Shown: positions 6,303 to 12,841 of the stretch, piece by piece
Layout: each line of letters opens with the position of its first letter
How positions within the stretch are numbered: position 1 is the stretch's first letter
DNA from: JAOPZW01 sp036555665
GTDB lineage: Bacteria; Actinomycetota; Thermoleophilia; Solirubrobacterales; Solirubrobacteraceae
DNA length: 16,885 bases
Reading direction: 5' to 3'
Assembly (NCBI GenBank): GCA_036555665.1
Contig: DATBKW010000008.1
Coordinates: 1 to 16,885 of the forward strand
The notes under the pieces: generated by a model
What the model saw: only the letters and a program-made list of their open reading frames with translations
Told to the model about the DNA's origin: nothing
Database searches by the model: none
Translations under genes and position numbers: made by a program

Positions 6303-7613
6303 TCACCCCCTTGACTCCAGCGACGGCAACCGGCCTTGCCGGCCGGGGCGCTTGTATCCGAGCGCGGACTGGATGCTCGACGGGCGCCACAGGGCTCCGC
6401 CGCGCAGGGTGGGAATCTGCTCGGCGTTGAGCCGTTCGGCGATCTCGCGCAGGCTCATGCCATCCGACCGCATCGCGGCGATCTGATCGAGCAGCTCCGG
6501 GCGATCCCGGACCGCAGGCCGCCCGTTGCCACGGGCGTGCTCGTTCCCGTTCTCGGCGGCCCGGCTCCCGGCGTCGTCGTCGTAGCCGCCCAGCGCGATC
6601 AGGGTGGCCGCGACCTGCCGCCCTTCGGGCGTCGACGTGTCGAGGTCGAGGTCCAGCGCGACGAGTGTCGCGTCGGCGTCGCGGAACCAGGCGACGAGAT
6701 TGGCGAGCTCCTGGCGTGACCCCGTGAAGCTCCGCAGGTCGCTGACGACCAGCCCGCGGGCATGGCCCTCCGCGATCTGGTCGAGCGAGTGGACCAGCCC
6801 CGGGCGCTCGAGCGATCGCCCGCCCTGGGAATCGCACACGATCTCGATCAGCTCCCTCCCGGACTCCTGGCACGCCCGCGTGATGGCCGCGGCCGCGCGG
6901 TCGTGCTCGTCCGCCGTGTCACCGGCGGCCATGGTCATGTAGCCGATCACCGCCTCGCGTGCGCGCTGCGTCGCCGCCGCGGGTTCCGGCCCCGGCTCCG
7001 CGACACTCTTGCGGCGCGCCAGCCACCGCCGCAGTGCGACGAGGCCGGCCCCCGCGAGCAAGGCGAGCGCGGCCAACAGGACCACGGTCGCGAGCGAGTC
7101 GGGATTCGAGGTGTGCAGCGGCGCGGCCGGCGTCGTCGAGGCCGGGCTCGGTGCCGGTGCAGGCGCGGCCGGCGCCGGCGCGGCCGGTGTCGCCGCGGGC
7201 TTCGGCGTCGCCGCGGGCTTCGGCGTGGCCGCCGTCGCTGCGGGCTTCTCCGACCGGGATGGCGGCCGTGCGAGGCCGAGCGCGCGGCGCGTGCGCGGTC
7301 CGACGACGCCGTCGACGCTCAGTCCGCGGGCAGCCTGCAGCCGCCGGACGGCGGCGGCCGTCAGCGGCCCGAAGCGGCCGTCGGCGCCGGGCGCGCCGAC
7401 GCTGTAGCCCCGGCGGTGCAGCGCGCGCTGGATCCGGCGCACCTGAACGCTCGGCTTGCCGCGCATGCCGTCGCCCTGCGACAGCGTCCGCACCGGCACG
7501 GGATCCGCCGCGGCCGCCGGAGCGCTGCAATACAGCGCCACGAGCGCGACGATCGCTGTGATGGTGGTTATGACACTCGCCCTATTGCCACGGGCGGGCG
7601 GTTGGATGGTCAT
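6303..7613 (-). CDS. Membrane protein: peptidoglycan-binding domain, one TM helix, cytoplasmic inactive serine-recombinase domain
   Basis: A 436-residue protein with an unusual domain order. Residues 1-36 are a signal peptide (cut likely after AAAA, before DPVP). Residues 44-114 are a PG_binding_1 domain (VRRIQRALHRRGY, DGRFGPLTAAAVRRLQ, DGVVGPRTRRALG). Residues 119-165 are a Pro/Ala linker with short tandem repeats. Residues 174-194 are a membrane helix followed by RRWLARRK, so the C-terminal half should be cytoplasmic. Residues 221-345 match the serine-resolvase catalytic fold (VIGY at 222-225, LERPGL, DTSTPEGR), and 374-420 match the recombinase helix-turn-helix (LREIAERLNAEQIP, LW, SIQSALGY). 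The active site is lost: the YxRxS motif reads YMTMA (Arg to Thr227, Ser to Ala229), and the DRxxR motif reads RSFTG (Arg to Ser295 and Gly298). Recombination is therefore not expected; sensing or DNA binding is inferred. A good Shine-Dalgarno sequence supports ATG 7613. Confidence 0.88.
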   Translation of the reverse strand: MTIQPPARGNRASVITTITAIVALVALYCSAPAAAADPVPVRTLSQGDGMRGKPSVQVRRIQRALHRRGYSVGAPGADGRFGPLTAAAVRRLQAARGLSVDGVVGPRTRRALGLARPPSRSEKPAATAATPKPAATPKPAATPAAPAPAAPAPAPSPASTTPAAPLHTSNPDSLATVVLLAALALLAGAGLVALRRWLARRKSVAEPGPEPAAATQRAREAVIGYMTMAAGDTADEHDRAAAAITRACQESGRELIEIVCDSQGGRSLERPGLVHSLDQIAEGHARGLVVSDLRSFTGSRQELANLVAWFRDADATLVALDLDLDTSTPEGRQVAATLIALGGYDDDAGSRAAENGNEHARGNGRPAVRDRPELLDQIAAMRSDGMSLREIAERLNAEQIPTLRGGALWRPSSIQSALGYKRPGRQGRLPSLESRG

Positions 7614-7617
7614 GACA

Positions 7618-7625
7618 CTCCCTTT
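7618..7625 (-). promoter_or_regulatory. Ribosome binding site AAAGGGAG for the membrane recombinase-like gene
   Basis: On the minus strand AAAGGGAG ends 4 nt before ATG 7613. It is one of the few good Shine-Dalgarno sequences in the window, where most operon heads show a TANNNT box near the start instead. It implies a leadered mRNA, probably shared with the upstream exported-protein gene. Confidence 0.65.
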
Positions 7626-7648
7626 CGAAACGGCTCTGCGGAGCGCCG

Positions 7649-7663
7649 GCGCGCTCAGCGCGC
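7649..7663. repeat. Short inverted repeat in the gap between the two envelope genes
   Basis: GCGCGC, TCA, GCGCGC form a perfect 6-bp inverted repeat in the 84-bp gap between the Asp/Pro-rich gene and the recombinase-like gene. It could act as a weak stem that lowers read-through. In such GC-rich DNA it may also be chance. No U-tract follows on either strand. Confidence 0.3.
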
Positions 7664-7697
7664 GCAGACGCGGACTATGAGCACCGCGAGGGAGTGC

Positions 7698-9287
7698 TCA
7701 GCCAGGCCGTTGCAGAAGGGGCGTGAAGCCCGCGGGGCCAGTCAGGGTCGGCCGCAGGCGGTAACGGCGAAGCTCGCCGCACGCGAGGGCCAGGAGAACG
7801 ATGATGACGTCGCACCACAGCGCCGAGGACAGACCGCCGGGCGCCGTGCTCCCGGCGCCGAAGCCGGCGCTGCCGGGCGGGCCGGGCGGCGCCGGTCCCT
7901 TGCCACCGCCACCGGGGGCCGCCGGGGAGGGCTTCGTCGCGGCGCCGCCCGCTCCCGGCCTCGGCCGGGAGGCGAGCGCCGTGCGGTCAGACGGCGTCAT
8001 GAGCAGCGGCCGGTTCGCCTGCTCGGCGGCCGACATGCGTGGCATCAGAGCGGCAGGCGCGCCGCTTGCCATGATCGCGGCGATGACCGGCAGGCGCGGA
8101 CCGTCCACCGCGGCGCCGGGCGTCGGCGGTTGCGGATCGTTTGGCTGCGCCTCATCGGCGGGCGTCGGGACGGCGGTGGGAGCCGGCGTGGCGGACGGCG
8201 GGAGCGGCTGCGTGGGCGGCGGGCCGCCGGTTGTCAGGGCCGGGGCGGCGGCGGGCGTCGCGCTCGCGCCACCGGCGGCCGACGTGGTATCGCTGGCGCT
8301 CTGAGGCTGTGCCGGCGCCGGCGTCGCCGGCGCCACGGCGGGCGGCTGGTCGGCCGGCGCCGGAGCCTTGTCCGTGGCGGTCGGCGTAGCGGCATCGGCT
8401 GCCGGCGCCGGGGTCGCCGCGGGCGGCGCCGGCTCGGGCGCTGGGGCCGGCGGCGGAGCAGGATCGGCCGCGGGCGCGGGGGCAGGATCGGCTGCCGCGG
8501 GCGGCGGCGACGCCGGAGGCGGCGGGTCGGCCGGCGGCGGGGCGACCGGGGTCGGGTCGACGACCGGATCGACCGTGGCGGCGGGTGTTTCTGGCGCAGG
8601 GACACCCGCCGCCGGACCCGGGTCCGGAGTTGGTTCGGTCGGCGGCGCCGGCGGATCGGTCGGCGAGGCCGGCGGATCGAAGGGCGGATCGGTCGCCACC
8701 ACCGGCGGATCGCTCGGCGCCGCAGGCGGATCGAACGGCGGATCGGTCGCCACCACCGGCGGATCCAACGGGGGGTCGCTCGGCCCCGCGGGCGGATCGA
8801 ACGGCGGATCGGTCGCCACCGCCGGCGGATCCAACGGCGGGTCGCTCGCCGCCGGCGGGTCGACCACCGGATCGCTCGGCGCCACCGGAGGGTCGAGAGG
8901 CGGGTCGTTCACCGCCGCAGGCGGGGCCGGCGCGGGGTCGCCCGACGCCGCACCCGTCTCGGGCAGCGGATCATTGGCCGCGCCGCCCGACTCGCCGGCG
9001 GGCTCGGACGCCCCCTGCGGCGGGTCGGACTGGGTCGGCGTCTCGACGACCGGATCGCTCGCCGCCCCACCAGACTCGCCGGCGGGCTCGGACGTCGCCT
9101 GCGGCGGGTCGGACTGGGTCGGCGTCTCGGCAACCGGATCGCCCGCCGCGCCACTCGACTCGACCGCGTCGAGCGCCGCCTGAGCCGGGTCGCCCACCGC
9201 GACTGGATCGTCCGCGAGTGCGGCGGAGGCTCCGGCTGCGAGGAGCAGGAGGGCGGTCAGGAGGGACAGCACCGCGCGGCGAATCAC
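7698..9287 (-). CDS. Exported Asp/Pro-rich repeat protein with C-terminal hydrophobic anchor
   Basis: A 529-residue low-complexity protein with no enzyme domain that I recognise. The GTG start at 9287 gives a clear signal peptide: VIRR, then a Leu/Ala-rich core, ending ASAALA before DDP (cut after about residue 25). The mature part holds 28-residue repeats (DPVxETPTQSDPPQ, SEPAGESGGAA), then DPPFDPPA/SDPPLDPP repeats, then a Pro/Ala-rich stretch to about residue 350. Near the C-terminus a hydrophobic run (LWCDVIIVLLALACG, about 490-504) is followed by basic RRYRLRP and a short tail ending FTPLLQRPG. This suggests a membrane-anchored, wall-spanning stalk. The acidic Asp residues and Pro-rich sequence fit an extended rod. 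It lies 84 bp before the peptidoglycan-binding recombinase-like gene and may work with it. The repeat-rich centre makes strand choice less safe, but both protein ends support the minus strand. Confidence 0.75.
   Translation of the reverse strand: MIRRAVLSLLTALLLLAAGASAALADDPVAVGDPAQAALDAVESSGAAGDPVAETPTQSDPPQATSEPAGESGGAASDPVVETPTQSDPPQGASEPAGESGGAANDPLPETGAASGDPAPAPPAAVNDPPLDPPVAPSDPVVDPPAASDPPLDPPAVATDPPFDPPAGPSDPPLDPPVVATDPPFDPPAAPSDPPVVATDPPFDPPASPTDPPAPPTEPTPDPGPAAGVPAPETPAATVDPVVDPTPVAPPPADPPPPASPPPAAADPAPAPAADPAPPPAPAPEPAPPAATPAPAADAATPTATDKAPAPADQPPAVAPATPAPAQPQSASDTTSAAGGASATPAAAPALTTGGPPPTQPLPPSATPAPTAVPTPADEAQPNDPQPPTPGAAVDGPRLPVIAAIMASGAPAALMPRMSAAEQANRPLLMTPSDRTALASRPRPGAGGAATKPSPAAPGGGGKGPAPPGPPGSAGFGAGSTAPGGLSSALWCDVIIVLLALACGELRRYRLRPTLTGPAGFTPLLQRPG
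8671..8850 (-). repeat. Asp-Pro-Pro coding tandem repeats (54- and 66-bp spacing)
   Basis: The 18-mer GGCGGATCGGTCGCCACC occurs at 8683-8700, 8737-8754 and 8803-8820, spaced 54 and 66 bp. The sequence between copies is similar. On the minus strand the units encode VATDPPFDPPA alternating with SDPPLDPP. Near-identical codons suggest recent expansion by slippage or recombination, so copy number may vary between strains. Confidence 0.85.
8968..9180 (-). repeat. 84-bp tandem repeats encoding 28-residue units
   Basis: Units at 8968-9051 and 9052-9135, plus a degenerate partial third unit from 9136. On the minus strand they encode DPVxETPTQSDPPQ followed by xxSEPAGESGGAA, just after the signal peptide. 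Both full units share long identical runs (for example CTCGCCGGCGGGCTCGGACG at 8991 and 9075). Confidence 0.88.
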
Positions 9288-9346
9288 GGCCGCACGGAAC
9301 CGCGGCGCGTGGTCAACGCCGGTCGCCCTCCAACCTCGAACTGCGA

Positions 9347-9364
9347 CTTTGCCGTACGGCAAAG
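9347..9364. promoter_or_regulatory. Perfect 18-bp palindrome upstream of the exported-protein gene
   Basis: CTTTGCCGTACGGCAAAG is fully self-complementary and lies 60 bp upstream of GTG 9287, in a 260-bp non-coding gap (9288-9547). Its size and symmetry fit an operator for a dimeric regulator. An 18-bp palindrome without a loop is not a terminator. The rest of the gap shows no gene. It does hold a possible TATCTT -10 box on the minus strand near 9427-9432 and a loosely related TTGCGTACAA at 9521-9530. Confidence 0.6.
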
Positions 9365-9547
9365 GCCCCCAATCCCCCGATTGCGTGCGCCGCGATGCTG
9401 CCACGAACGGCGAGCGCCGACGCGCCAAGATAAGAAACGCCGGGCGTCGAACGATCCCCACGACCGTCGCGTCGCTGACACCGCGCGACCGGTGCGGCGC
9501 GACATGTCCGCAACGGCGTCTTGCGTACAAACTGAGATTCCCGATGG

Positions 9548-10222
9548 CTATGCGGCGAACAGCGTGAGGTCGGGCTCGCGCTCGCCGCGCAACACCTCGA
9601 GGTCGACCTCGACCCACGCGATGTCGCGCGCCTCGGCGAGCACCCGCGCCTGCGGTTTGACGACCTGCGCCGCGAGCACACCGCGGCACGCCGCCATCGC
9701 CGGATCGAGGCGGATCCGCTCCAAATAGCGACTGAGCTGCTCGACGGCATCGATCGTTCCGACACGCTTGATCTCGACCGCGACCCAGCCGTCGTCCTCG
9801 TCGCGGCACATCAGATCGACCGGGCCGATGTCGGTCGGCCACTCGCGGCGCACCAGGCGAAAGCCCTCGCCGCACCACTCCGGCGCGCCGGCCAGCGCCT
9901 CCTGCAGGTCGGCCTCGACGCCGTCCTTCTCGAGCGCCGCCGCCTCGCCCATGTCGTGCGTGACGTCGGAGAGGACCTCGGCGATGCGGATGTCCAGGCG
10001 GTCCTCGGTGCTGCCGGCCCGCTTGCGCACGACGATGCGATCGGGGTCCTCCTCGATCACGGTCGGAGGCGTCATCCAGTTGCTCGGCTTGAACCCGCCG
10101 TGATCGGCGTGGACCATCACCGAACCGTCGCTCTTGACCATGATCAGCCGCAGCGCCTCGGGCAGGACGGCGGACAGGCGGCCCGAATACCGGACCTCGC
10201 AGCGGGCGACGATGAGGCGCAT
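9548..10222 (-). CDS. nucS: Endonuclease NucS/EndoMS (non-canonical mismatch repair)
   Basis: A 224-residue NucS. This RecB-like nuclease cuts both strands at mismatches and replaces MutS/MutL in many actinobacteria and archaea. The N-terminal DNA-binding half has MRLIVARCEVRYSGRL, VHADHGGFKPSNWM (37-50) and a KDGVEADLQ segment. The C-terminal nuclease half has GPVDLMCRD with Asp136, VAVEIKR with Glu150 and Lys152, and QLSRYLE with Gln162. The C-terminus DLTLFAA resembles the clamp-binding tail of the family. ATG 10222 gives the standard family start; an in-frame extension upstream to 10273 would run into the terminator hairpin and is not believed. An intrinsic terminator isolates it from the operon upstream. 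A TAAGCT hexamer lies 10 nt before the ATG. Confidence 0.95.
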   Translation of the reverse strand: MRLIVARCEVRYSGRLSAVLPEALRLIMVKSDGSVMVHADHGGFKPSNWMTPPTVIEEDPDRIVVRKRAGSTEDRLDIRIAEVLSDVTHDMGEAAALEKDGVEADLQEALAGAPEWCGEGFRLVRREWPTDIGPVDLMCRDEDDGWVAVEIKRVGTIDAVEQLSRYLERIRLDPAMAACRGVLAAQVVKPQARVLAEARDIAWVEVDLEVLRGEREPDLTLFAA

Positions 10223-10232
10223 GGGGCCGCGG

Positions 10233-10238
10233 AGCTTA
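10233..10238 (-). promoter_or_regulatory. Candidate -10 element (TAAGCT) for nucS
   Basis: On the minus strand TAAGCT (TANNNT) lies 10 nt before ATG 10222. Only 30 nt separate the ATG from the end of the upstream terminator, so a promoter must lie here or overlap the terminator. The expected start site would leave a leader of only a few nucleotides. Confidence 0.4.
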
Positions 10239-10252
10239 CGGGCGCCCCCAGA

Positions 10253-10286
10253 CAAAAAAGAAGGCCCCGACATCCGTGCGGGGCCT
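10253..10286 (-). terminator. Intrinsic terminator of the GT-C/flavoenzyme operon
   Basis: On the minus strand an 8-bp perfect stem AGGCCCCG/CGGGGCCT (arms 10279-10286 and 10262-10269, 9-nt loop) is followed directly by TTCTTTTTTG. This is a canonical Rho-independent terminator 83 nt after the stop of the flavoenzyme gene at 10370. It is the clearest terminator in the window. The U-tract appears on the minus strand only, so it is directional. Confidence 0.9.
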
Positions 10287-10369
10287 ACCCAACCGTGATC
10301 GGCAGGTGCCCGGGCGATCTTGAGCCCTGTTCGTGATGTTGGCGCGTTGGCGCTCTCGGCGCCGCGCCC

Positions 10370-11488
10370 CTACCTCGCCACCCGCGCGCCCGCCGTGCGC
10401 AGGCCGGTGTTCGCCGTCCGCTCCCCCAGCGCCAGGTGGGGCTCGGGCGGCTCGGCGCCGGCCAGCCAGCGCTCTACGCGCTCGGCCAGCGCCGGCCCGT
10501 GCTTGAACGCGTGGCCCGAGCCGCCGCCCAGGAGCCAGACGCGGCCGTCGTGCTCGGGGTGCGGGGCGACGAGGAAGTTCGAGTCGGCCGTGATCTCGTA
10601 CTGGCACGCACGGTGGCCGACCAGCGGCGCGTTCGCCAGGGCCGGAAAGCGGTGGGCCACGTACGCGCGCGCGAGGCGCTCGTGCTCGGGCACCGCCACG
10701 CGCTCCATCGTCTCGGCGTCGCAGTCCGGGCCGTCGACGTCGGGTGAGACCTTGACTCCGCGGCCGTCGAGGTCGCCGAGGCCGTAGGCGGCGCCGTCGT
10801 AGTCGACCCAGCCCGGCACGCCGGGCGTGCGCCACGGCGCGGGTGCGCCGAAGTAGAAGACGTCCTGGTGGGTGACGCGCAGGGCGAGCAGCCCGGGAAA
10901 CAGCCCCGGCAGCCAGGCGCCGCACGCCCACACGACCCGGTCGGCCTGGTGGCGGCGCCCGTCGTGGAGGACGACGGCAGCGCCGTCGGGCCGCGCCTCG
11001 GCGAGCACGAACTCGGCGCCGGCGTCGACCGCCTGGGCGGCCAGCGCCTTGACGGCGTCGCGCGCGCGCAGGATGCCGGCCTCGGGCTCGAAGAGCGTGA
11101 ACCGCACGTCATCGGTGGCCACGCTCGGGAACACGTCGGTCGCGTCGATCCGCTCGCACGGGATGCCCTCGGCGCGCAGCGTCGCCTCGCTGAGTGCCTC
11201 CCAACCGTCATGGCGGCGGGCCAGCCAAGCCACTCCGCAGGCCACCACCAAAGCCGGATCGACCTCGTGCCACAGCGCCCAGGCGCGACGCGCCGACCGC
11301 GTATGCCACGTGTCCGCCGCATGCGAGCAGCGGATGATCCGCGACTCGTCGCCCGACCCGGCGCGCACGTGCCCGGGTGCGACGCGCTCGACGAGCACCA
11401 CGTCCCAGCCCGCGAGCGCGCACTGGCGGGCCAGCGAGGCGCCTAGCACGCCGGCGCCGACGACGACGATCGAGGGCCGGTCGCTCAC
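10370..11488 (-). CDS. FAD-dependent amine oxidase, monomeric sarcosine oxidase / N-methyltryptophan oxidase type
   Basis: A 372-residue DAO-family flavoenzyme. The dinucleotide motif is VVVGAGVLGASLA (8-20), with the acidic end of the Rossmann strand at VLVER (31-35). RAGSGDESRIIR (42-53) matches the FAD/substrate loop of monomeric sarcosine oxidase. Cys295 in RACQYEITADSNFLV sits where that enzyme binds FAD covalently, and Lys246 in GVKVSPD matches its oxygen-activating lysine. GGGSGHAFKHGP (321-332) closes the FAD site. It probably oxidises a secondary or N-methylated amine in the cytosol, giving H2O2 and an aldehyde or imine; the substrate is unknown. The GTG start at 11488 overlaps the TGA of the upstream membrane-protein gene (GTGA), so translation is coupled. 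Transcription ends at 10253-10286. Confidence 0.9.
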   Translation of the reverse strand: MSDRPSIVVVGAGVLGASLARQCALAGWDVVLVERVAPGHVRAGSGDESRIIRCSHAADTWHTRSARRAWALWHEVDPALVVACGVAWLARRHDGWEALSEATLRAEGIPCERIDATDVFPSVATDDVRFTLFEPEAGILRARDAVKALAAQAVDAGAEFVLAEARPDGAAVVLHDGRRHQADRVVWACGAWLPGLFPGLLALRVTHQDVFYFGAPAPWRTPGVPGWVDYDGAAYGLGDLDGRGVKVSPDVDGPDCDAETMERVAVPEHERLARAYVAHRFPALANAPLVGHRACQYEITADSNFLVAPHPEHDGRVWLLGGGSGHAFKHGPALAERVERWLAGAEPPEPHLALGERTANTGLRTAGARVAR

Positions 11489-12813
11489 GGGCAGAGCGGG
11501 CGGTCGGCCGCGACCTTGGCGCGCACGGGCGCGAGGACGGCGGCGTGGGCAGGGAGGAAGCCGTCGGGCTGGTCGCCCGGCATGCGCCGGTGGGCGATGA
11601 AGGCGACGTAGGCCGAGGTGCTCGCCGCCAGCCGTGGGTTACACGCGCGGAGAGCGGCGACCTGGGCGTCGACCTGACCGGGCGTCAGCTCGATGCCCCA
11701 GCCCGAGCTCAGCCCGGGCCGCAGGAACGGCGCGCCCGCGTGGGGATCGGTGAGCAGCGAGATCCCCTGGGCGACCGCCACGACCATGGCGAGCGCGGCC
11801 ACCGCGCCTGCGAGCCTGGCGACGACTCGCGCCGAGCCCGCGCGCGCCACGGCAAGCCCCCACGCCGCGCCGGCGACCGCCAGCGGCGCCAGCAGCGCCT
11901 CGGCCGGGACGAGCACGTTGAGCCCGGTCCCGTTCTTGGCGGTGGTCAGGATGGTCGCGCCCATCGCGACGCTCAGCGCGGCGAGCGTCAGCACGAGCCG
12001 CGGCCGGTACCCGCGCGCGCGCAGCACCACGGCGCAGGCAGCGGGCACGACCAGCCACACGAGCGTCCACGCCCCCTGCGCCCACACGCCGGCCAGGTTC
12101 GACAGGCCGCGATAGCCGGACTGCGACTGCGCCCGCATAGTGTCGCGCCACAGGCCGTCGCCGAAGACGGCAGCCGACAGCACGACCTCCACGAGCAGCA
12201 CGCCGACGGCCCAGCGCGCCGCACGGCCGCGATCGCTCGCGCACAACACCAGCACCGCGGCCGGCAGCAGGTAGGGCACCTTCACGAAACCGCACACCCC
12301 CGCAAGCGCGCCCACGACGGGGGCGCGATCGGGTCGGTCGGCGAGCACGGCGCCGGCCAGCAGCAGCACGGGCGCGAGCAGCTCCGGCGTCAGGGCCCCG
12401 CCGGCATGGACCTGCCACGGGGTGAGCAGGGAGACCGGCGCGGCCAGGGCGGTCGCGGTCGCGCTGCGCGTCATCCGCCACACGGCCAGCGCGGCGAGCA
12501 GCGCGGCCGCGAGCTGGAGCAGGCCCATGGCGAAGCGCAGCCAGGTGATCCCGTCGTGGATCGCCAGCAGCCCGGCGCCGACGAGGAACAGCGGCGGCGG
12601 CTGCGCGGCGACCAGGTCGCCGTACAGGTCGCCGCCGTGCAGGAACATCCGCGCGGTCAGCGCGTACACGCCCTCGCTCGGCTCCCACGAGCCGTGGCTG
12701 CGGGCAACCTGCACGAGGACGAACGCCAGCGCGCCGAGGAATATCGCCCCGATCGTCGCGATCGCCTCGGGCCGCAGGCGCGCCGACCACCCTGGCGGGG
12801 AGGAGAGCGCCAT
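11485..12813 (-). CDS. Polytopic membrane protein, GT-C/ArnT-PMT-like glycosyltransferase
   Basis: A 442-residue protein with about 10 hydrophobic helices. The first external loop has WEPSEGVYALTARMFLHGGDLYGD (43-66) followed by QPPPLF (71-76). This pattern of an acidic residue after helix 1, then a Gly-x-x-Tyr and a Pro-Pro segment, is typical of GT-C enzymes that use polyprenyl-phosphate sugars. The likely catalytic acid is Glu44 or Glu47 in place of the usual Asp. A soluble tail of about 90 residues follows the last helix. It probably glycosylates an envelope component; donor and acceptor are unknown. ATG 12813 is preceded at 7 nt by TAGGGT and has no Shine-Dalgarno sequence. It is divergent from the aldehyde dehydrogenase gene across 35 bp and coupled to the flavoenzyme downstream. 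Confidence 0.78.
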   Translation of the reverse strand: MALSSPPGWSARLRPEAIATIGAIFLGALAFVLVQVARSHGSWEPSEGVYALTARMFLHGGDLYGDLVAAQPPPLFLVGAGLLAIHDGITWLRFAMGLLQLAAALLAALAVWRMTRSATATALAAPVSLLTPWQVHAGGALTPELLAPVLLLAGAVLADRPDRAPVVGALAGVCGFVKVPYLLPAAVLVLCASDRGRAARWAVGVLLVEVVLSAAVFGDGLWRDTMRAQSQSGYRGLSNLAGVWAQGAWTLVWLVVPAACAVVLRARGYRPRLVLTLAALSVAMGATILTTAKNGTGLNVLVPAEALLAPLAVAGAAWGLAVARAGSARVVARLAGAVAALAMVVAVAQGISLLTDPHAGAPFLRPGLSSGWGIELTPGQVDAQVAALRACNPRLAASTSAYVAFIAHRRMPGDQPDGFLPAHAAVLAPVRAKVAADRPLCP

Positions 12814-12820
12814 GCCCGCG

Positions 12821-12826
12821 ACCCTA
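12821..12826 (-). promoter_or_regulatory. Candidate -10 element (TAGGGT) for the GT-C-like gene
   Basis: On the minus strand TAGGGT lies 7 nt before ATG 12813. It faces the TAGGTT box of the divergent aldehyde dehydrogenase gene with only 9 bp between them. Each promoter's -35 region would fall over the other's -10 box or start codon, so the two may exclude each other. Confidence 0.52.
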
Positions 12827-12835
12827 CTCGCACGC

Positions 12836-12841
12836 TAGGTT
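12836..12841 (+). promoter_or_regulatory. Candidate -10 element (TAGGTT) for the aldehyde dehydrogenase gene
   Basis: TAGGTT lies 7 nt before ATG 12849, at the spacing seen at the other operon heads. An AGAGG directly before the ATG is too close to act as a normal ribosome binding site. The expected transcription start is at the ATG itself. Confidence 0.52.

Noticed and set aside
6303..7613. Lipoprotein reading of the pseudo-recombinase N-terminus (Cys29)
   Set aside because: The residues before Cys29 (ALY) do not fit a lipobox; the AAAA-DP site fits normal signal peptidase cleavage better.
8671..8850. Possible CRISPR array
   Set aside because: Repeat spacing is irregular, units are coding and in frame, and there are no unique spacers.
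8368..9183. Plus-strand Gly-rich frame resembling PE_PGRS proteins (GGSNGGSVATTGGS repeats)
   Set aside because: It is the antisense of DPP/SDPP repeats. The minus strand has a signal peptide, a C-terminal hydrophobic segment and a basic tail at the expected ends; the plus frame has no such ends.
6303..9364. Mobile element or integrated phage suggested by the serine-recombinase similarity
   Set aside because: The catalytic residues are lost, the protein is membrane-anchored, and there are no att-like direct repeats, cargo or phage genes around it.
6762..9728. Very long plus-strand open frame (988 codons) across the envelope locus
   Set aside because: Arg/Gly-rich shadow of GC-rich minus-strand genes. 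It crosses two genes with clear signal peptides, domains and starts, and shows no domain itself.
10223..10273. N-terminal extension of NucS
   Set aside because: The known family start is at MRLIVARC, and the extension would run into the terminator hairpin.
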